From: Balamuthia mandrillaris
Taxonomy: Eukaryota; Discosea; Longamoebia; Balamuthiidae
Direction: 5' to 3'
NCBI GenBank assembly: GCA_031835245.1
Contig: JAVKOQ010000181.1
Coordinates: 1-64,000 of the forward strand
DNA length: 64,000 nt
Part shown: one piece after another, positions 61,002 through 64,000 of the stretch
How positions within the stretch are numbered: position 1 is the stretch's first letter
Layout: each line of letters starts with the position of its first letter
The notes under the pieces: generated by a model
What the model was told of the DNA's origin: nothing
Seen by the model: the letters and a program-made list of their open reading frames with translations, nothing else
The model's database searches: none
Translations under genes and position numbers: made by a program

Positions 61002-64000
61002 TCAACAGTTTACAAGAGCAAAGGGTTGGCGCACCGAACGGGATGCTGGCGAAGGTATGTCGTCGTAAACCTTTTCCTTGCCTTTATCTCGCCGACGGGC
61101 TGCAGCCGTTGTTGCTGTCCTTGCTGTTGTTGTTGGTTTGCTCTTGTTGCTTGTTATTGCCGCAGTTGACCGCCGTTCGTTATTATCCGTGTCTTCTTCG
61201 TTTTCTTTGTTGTCTTGCTTTAACTGTGCGACTCTCGCCCGTTCCTTCTTGTTTCCGTTTGGCTTGGTTGTTGCTTGTTTCTTTGTTTTGGAGGAAGCCT
61301 GTTCTTTGCTTCCTTTTCGTTTTCCTTTAGCTCCTTTCTTTCGTGTATTCTTTTGGGGTCTCTTCTCTTCCTCCTCTTCCTCGTCCTCTTTCTCCTCACT
61401 CAGTTCATCTTCCTCCTCTTCTCCATCCTCTTCTTCCTCCGTTCTTCGTTTTCGTTTATCAGAGGCTTTCCGCCGTGATGACGGATCATTCTGTTCCACC
61501 TCGGCCTCATCTCCTTGAACAGTCTCCAACGAAATGGAATCCACTGATTCGAACGTCAACGGGATTGAAGAGAGTAAACGAAGCTTGATGCCGTGATCCA
61601 ATGGTCCGACACCGGTACTGCTGTCCTGTTGCTCTCCTCCGCTTATCGTTATCATTCTGTCATGCTTCTGCGGCCGAATGATGTCGATGTTGCCATTGTT
61701 GGCGAGTTGCAAGATGGCAGCAAACTTCCTGCAAACCTCGTATACCTCGTCACCATCTACCAAGCTCTCAAAACCCACGACCACGCCTTGCCGCTCCTCC
61801 TCCTCATCGGCCTGCGGGTCATCCTCTTGTTGCTGCTCTCTGGGTGGCACCATCTTCCTCACGGGGAACCTCTCCAGAATGCGCTCTCCATAGTCGTGGA
61901 TGTCAAAGTTAGGATGAAGGCTCTGCTCCTCGAGGATGGGCTCCAATTTGCTCTTCCATTGGCCAACCCGTTTGGAGAGCGAAGTCTCCACCGCGAAGGC
62001 CTCTGCGCTGGACAGGTAGTTCTCAATGTGTCGCCTGCAAAGGTCCTCATAGCTCTCACAATGCTCTATACCTCCAGCAGATGCGGCAGAGTAGTTACTG
62101 CCCATCCAGTCGGTGCCTCCATCATCCAGGGCCATCGGAGGAGGTGCGCCATCACCGTTGGCGGACGAGAAAGAGGAATGCATGGGAAGCAATCCATCGT
62201 CCACGTCATCATCGTCGTCATCATCAGCTGCTGTAGGGAAACCAAAGTCGTCGTGGCCATAGTCATCAAATGGAACTGCATTGTCGCCAGAAGAGGAAGC
62301 AGCAGCAGAGCTACTGCCACCACTGGCAAGATTGTTGGAGGCCATGTAGTCTTGTTCTATCTGCTCGAACCGATCGAGACCGTCAACCAGTTCGACTTGT
62401 TGGTGAGCAGCGCTCATTTGCTGAATCTCTTCCTCCTCTTCCTCGTATCCATAAAAGATTTCTACGCCGCCTTTCTGCTTCTTGTTCTTGCTCTCCCTGA
62501 CTTGCTTCCTCGCGTTCAATCTCCGTTTCATTTCGAGGGCGTAAAGATACTTGAACTCGGGAAGATAGGGTCCCCTTACGGACCGCAGAGAGCACACGTC
62601 TTCCTGTTCTTGCTCTTGTTCATCTTCTTCCGTCTTGTTGCTTTCCTCCGATGACGGCGGTGGTTTGTCTTTGCCTCCTCGTTTTCGTTTGCTGGAAGTA
62701 GAGGGACCTCCAAGGCTCTCTGGAAGTTTCCACGTCTTTCCTTTCTTCAGCGGTCTCTCCTGTAGCTCGTTCAAATGCGGATTCAACGTTGCCCAATAGT
62801 CAACCGGATCTTCTTGAACAGGTTCCTCGTGCTCTTCCGTGATGCGCTCCTTTTCCATTAGCTTTTTTCTAGTTGTTGTGGATGAGCCTTGCCCTTGTTG
62901 CTGCTGTTGCGCGTTTGTTGCGACAAAGCCACCACCATCATTTTCCATTCTTTCTCTCAGTTGTGCCATCACAGTTGACCCTTCTCCTTCCTGCGCATTC
63001 TTGGCTGCCTCAGCACGTCGCTTTGCCTCCTCTTCATCAATCTCCTCATCGTCGTCAGTCAAGTCTTCTTGCACATCGTCATCATCGTCATCACCGATAT
63101 GGCTTCTACGAAGTCCTCCTACTTCAAACTCAACGTTGGTGTTGTCTCTGTTGTGTTGTTGGTTTGTGCTACCGTTATTCTCCCAAATGCTGTTCTTGCC
63201 GCTCAGTTTGTCCTCGTCTTCTAACAGGAGAGCGCCCGACGGATGCACCGCGCATGTATTCATCCTAAAGTCGGTTCTCCGAGTACCATCGCTGACGCCT
63301 TCCTCGGCGCTGAGCGGCATCAAGGCCAGTGGCGCCCTGGTGAGAGCGTATTCTTTTAATCGGGTTTCCATGCGGCGATGTGGACTCTCCACCAAGTCGA
63401 TGTTATCTGACTCTGCAGAGGAGAAAACAAGTTTGCAAGCGAGTAAGTAAACAGAAGAAAGAGAGCAGCGAGAAAAACAAAGAACGAACCTTCTATGTCA
63501 TCCAGAGTTAAAAACTCTGTTTCTTTCTCTTCGAACTCAGCAACATCCCTGTCGTTGCCTTCCTTATCCACCGAAGTCCTCTGTTTCTTTCTTTAACAAC
63601 ATAATAGTAGAGGAGAACGAAAGGGAGAGAGAGAGAGAGAGAGAGAGGGGTAGAGAAGGGAGAAGAACGTTTTTTCTCAAAAATAATTGTAATTGCCAAA
63701 GGGAAGCGAGACAAACCTTTCAATCAGGAAATCAAGAGTTTGATAGAGCAAAAGGTACAAGTATTCCACTTTTTTGGAGTAGATGCAAGTAGAGCCTTGG
63801 ATCAGCAACGCAGCTGCAAAGCGCGGAAGAAGAAGAAACGAAAAAGAGGTAAGAAAACCAAGATGGCTTAAAAAAACAAAATAATAAAACCTTCCGCAAA
63901 GTTGAGCGTTTTCCCCACGTCCTCAAACGAAAACGTGATCTTCTCTAGTTCTTGGAGGTACTCCTCCAACTCGCTCGCAATATCTATATTCCAATTCTGT
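61002..64000 (-). CDS. NCAPH2: Condensin-II subunit H2 (kleisin-beta), N-terminus beyond the window
   Basis: Kleisin of condensin II, closing the SMC2/SMC4 ring for mitotic chromosome folding. Minus-strand exons seen: 64000-63891 (continues off the edge), 63813-63717, 63590-63490, 63412-61002. N-terminal part: [60 protein letters not shown] and EFLTLDDIE, aligned with human NCAPH2. Then [19 protein letters not shown], a long acidic region, [46 protein letters not shown] and the C-terminal winged-helix part ending in LRLLSS. After that comes a Lys/Glu/Ala-rich extension (about 230 residues) not found in the human protein. The first visible base could be inside an exon or just after an acceptor (ACAG). 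Confidence 0.93.
63627..63650 (-). repeat. (GA)n on +, NCAPH2 intron
   Basis: Short GA run in intron 63716-63591, CT on the sense strand, ahead of the acceptor. Confidence 0.88.

Noticed and set aside
61043-63450. Plus-strand ORFs up to 353 aa opposite condensin-II H2
   Set aside because: Antisense shadows; the minus strand matches NCAPH2 along its length.

Overview
This is nuclear DNA of a unicellular eukaryote. It has 25 protein genes, most with short spliceosomal introns (GT..AG, roughly 57-250 nt, longer where filled with microsatellite), and one intron-bearing tRNA-Tyr. Gene spacing is tight, with convergent ends as close as 35 nt. The protein set (ESCRT-III CHMP2, EMC1, WASP with WH1 and CRIB, I-BAR/SH3, dysbindin, snurportin-1, a Caprin-like RGG protein, Ras, condensin-II H2) fits an amoeboid or Amorphea-like protist, but no species can be assigned from sequence alone. 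I built the gene models by chaining exons in phase. Every complete model except the urea transporter adds up to a whole number of codons, which supports the boundaries.

Layout. 0.9-2.0 kb CHMP2 (+); 2.5-6.7 EMC1 (+); 6.9-11.7 an intronless carboxylic-acid-reductase-type enzyme with an unusual N-terminus (+); 12.2-12.6 a nest of inverted repeats; 12.7-13.9 CWC15 (+); 14.3-16.4 F-box/MORN (+); 16.8-19.2 I-BAR/SH3 (+); 19.6-23.9 GRAM-TBC-EF-hand Rab-GAP (+); 24.0-24.7 PLGRKT-like (-); 25.0-29.9 a tandem pair of two-domain Fe/2-oxoglutarate oxygenases (+); 30.0-31.8 secreted beta-helix protein (-); 32.2-37.2 Slo-type K+ channel (+); 37.3-38.8 cathepsin L-like protease (-); 39.2-42.2 urea transporter (+); 42.3-45.0 Caprin-like (-); 45.6-47.1 CUE plus TULIP-like protein (+); 47.3 tRNA-Tyr (-); 47.5-49.3 SMP-30/regucalcin (+); 49.5-51.1 WASP (+); 51.2-53.0 ADAT3/Tad3 (-); 53.1-54.7 dysbindin (+); 54.9-56.0 membrane PH-like protein (+); 56.1-57.0 Ras-like GTPase (-); 57.2-58.4 snurportin-1 (-); 58.8-60.8 IWS1/SPN1 (+); 61.0 to the right edge condensin-II H2 (-, N-terminus cut by the window).

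The genes are mostly unrelated housekeeping functions: membrane traffic and lysosomes (CHMP2, TBC, dysbindin, cathepsin), actin and membrane shape (WASP, I-BAR, Ras), RNA work (CWC15, ADAT3, tRNA-Tyr, snurportin, Caprin), chromatin and transcription (IWS1, NCAPH2), and transport (Slo, urea transporter). The most unusual items are: (1) the tandem oxygenases, whose two copies have lost complementary metal-ligand positions, one being left with a halogenase-like HxG site; (2) the CAR-type enzyme with a duplicated W-G domain and a ZZ-like zinc finger; (3) a window-wide rule that pyrimidine microsatellites lie in introns on the sense strand; (4) recurring promoter-like words (GTCGAC, GTCGTCA, TGATGTCATC, ACCTTAAAA) concentrated between genes. 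I saw no mobile element, virus-like element or CRISPR array.
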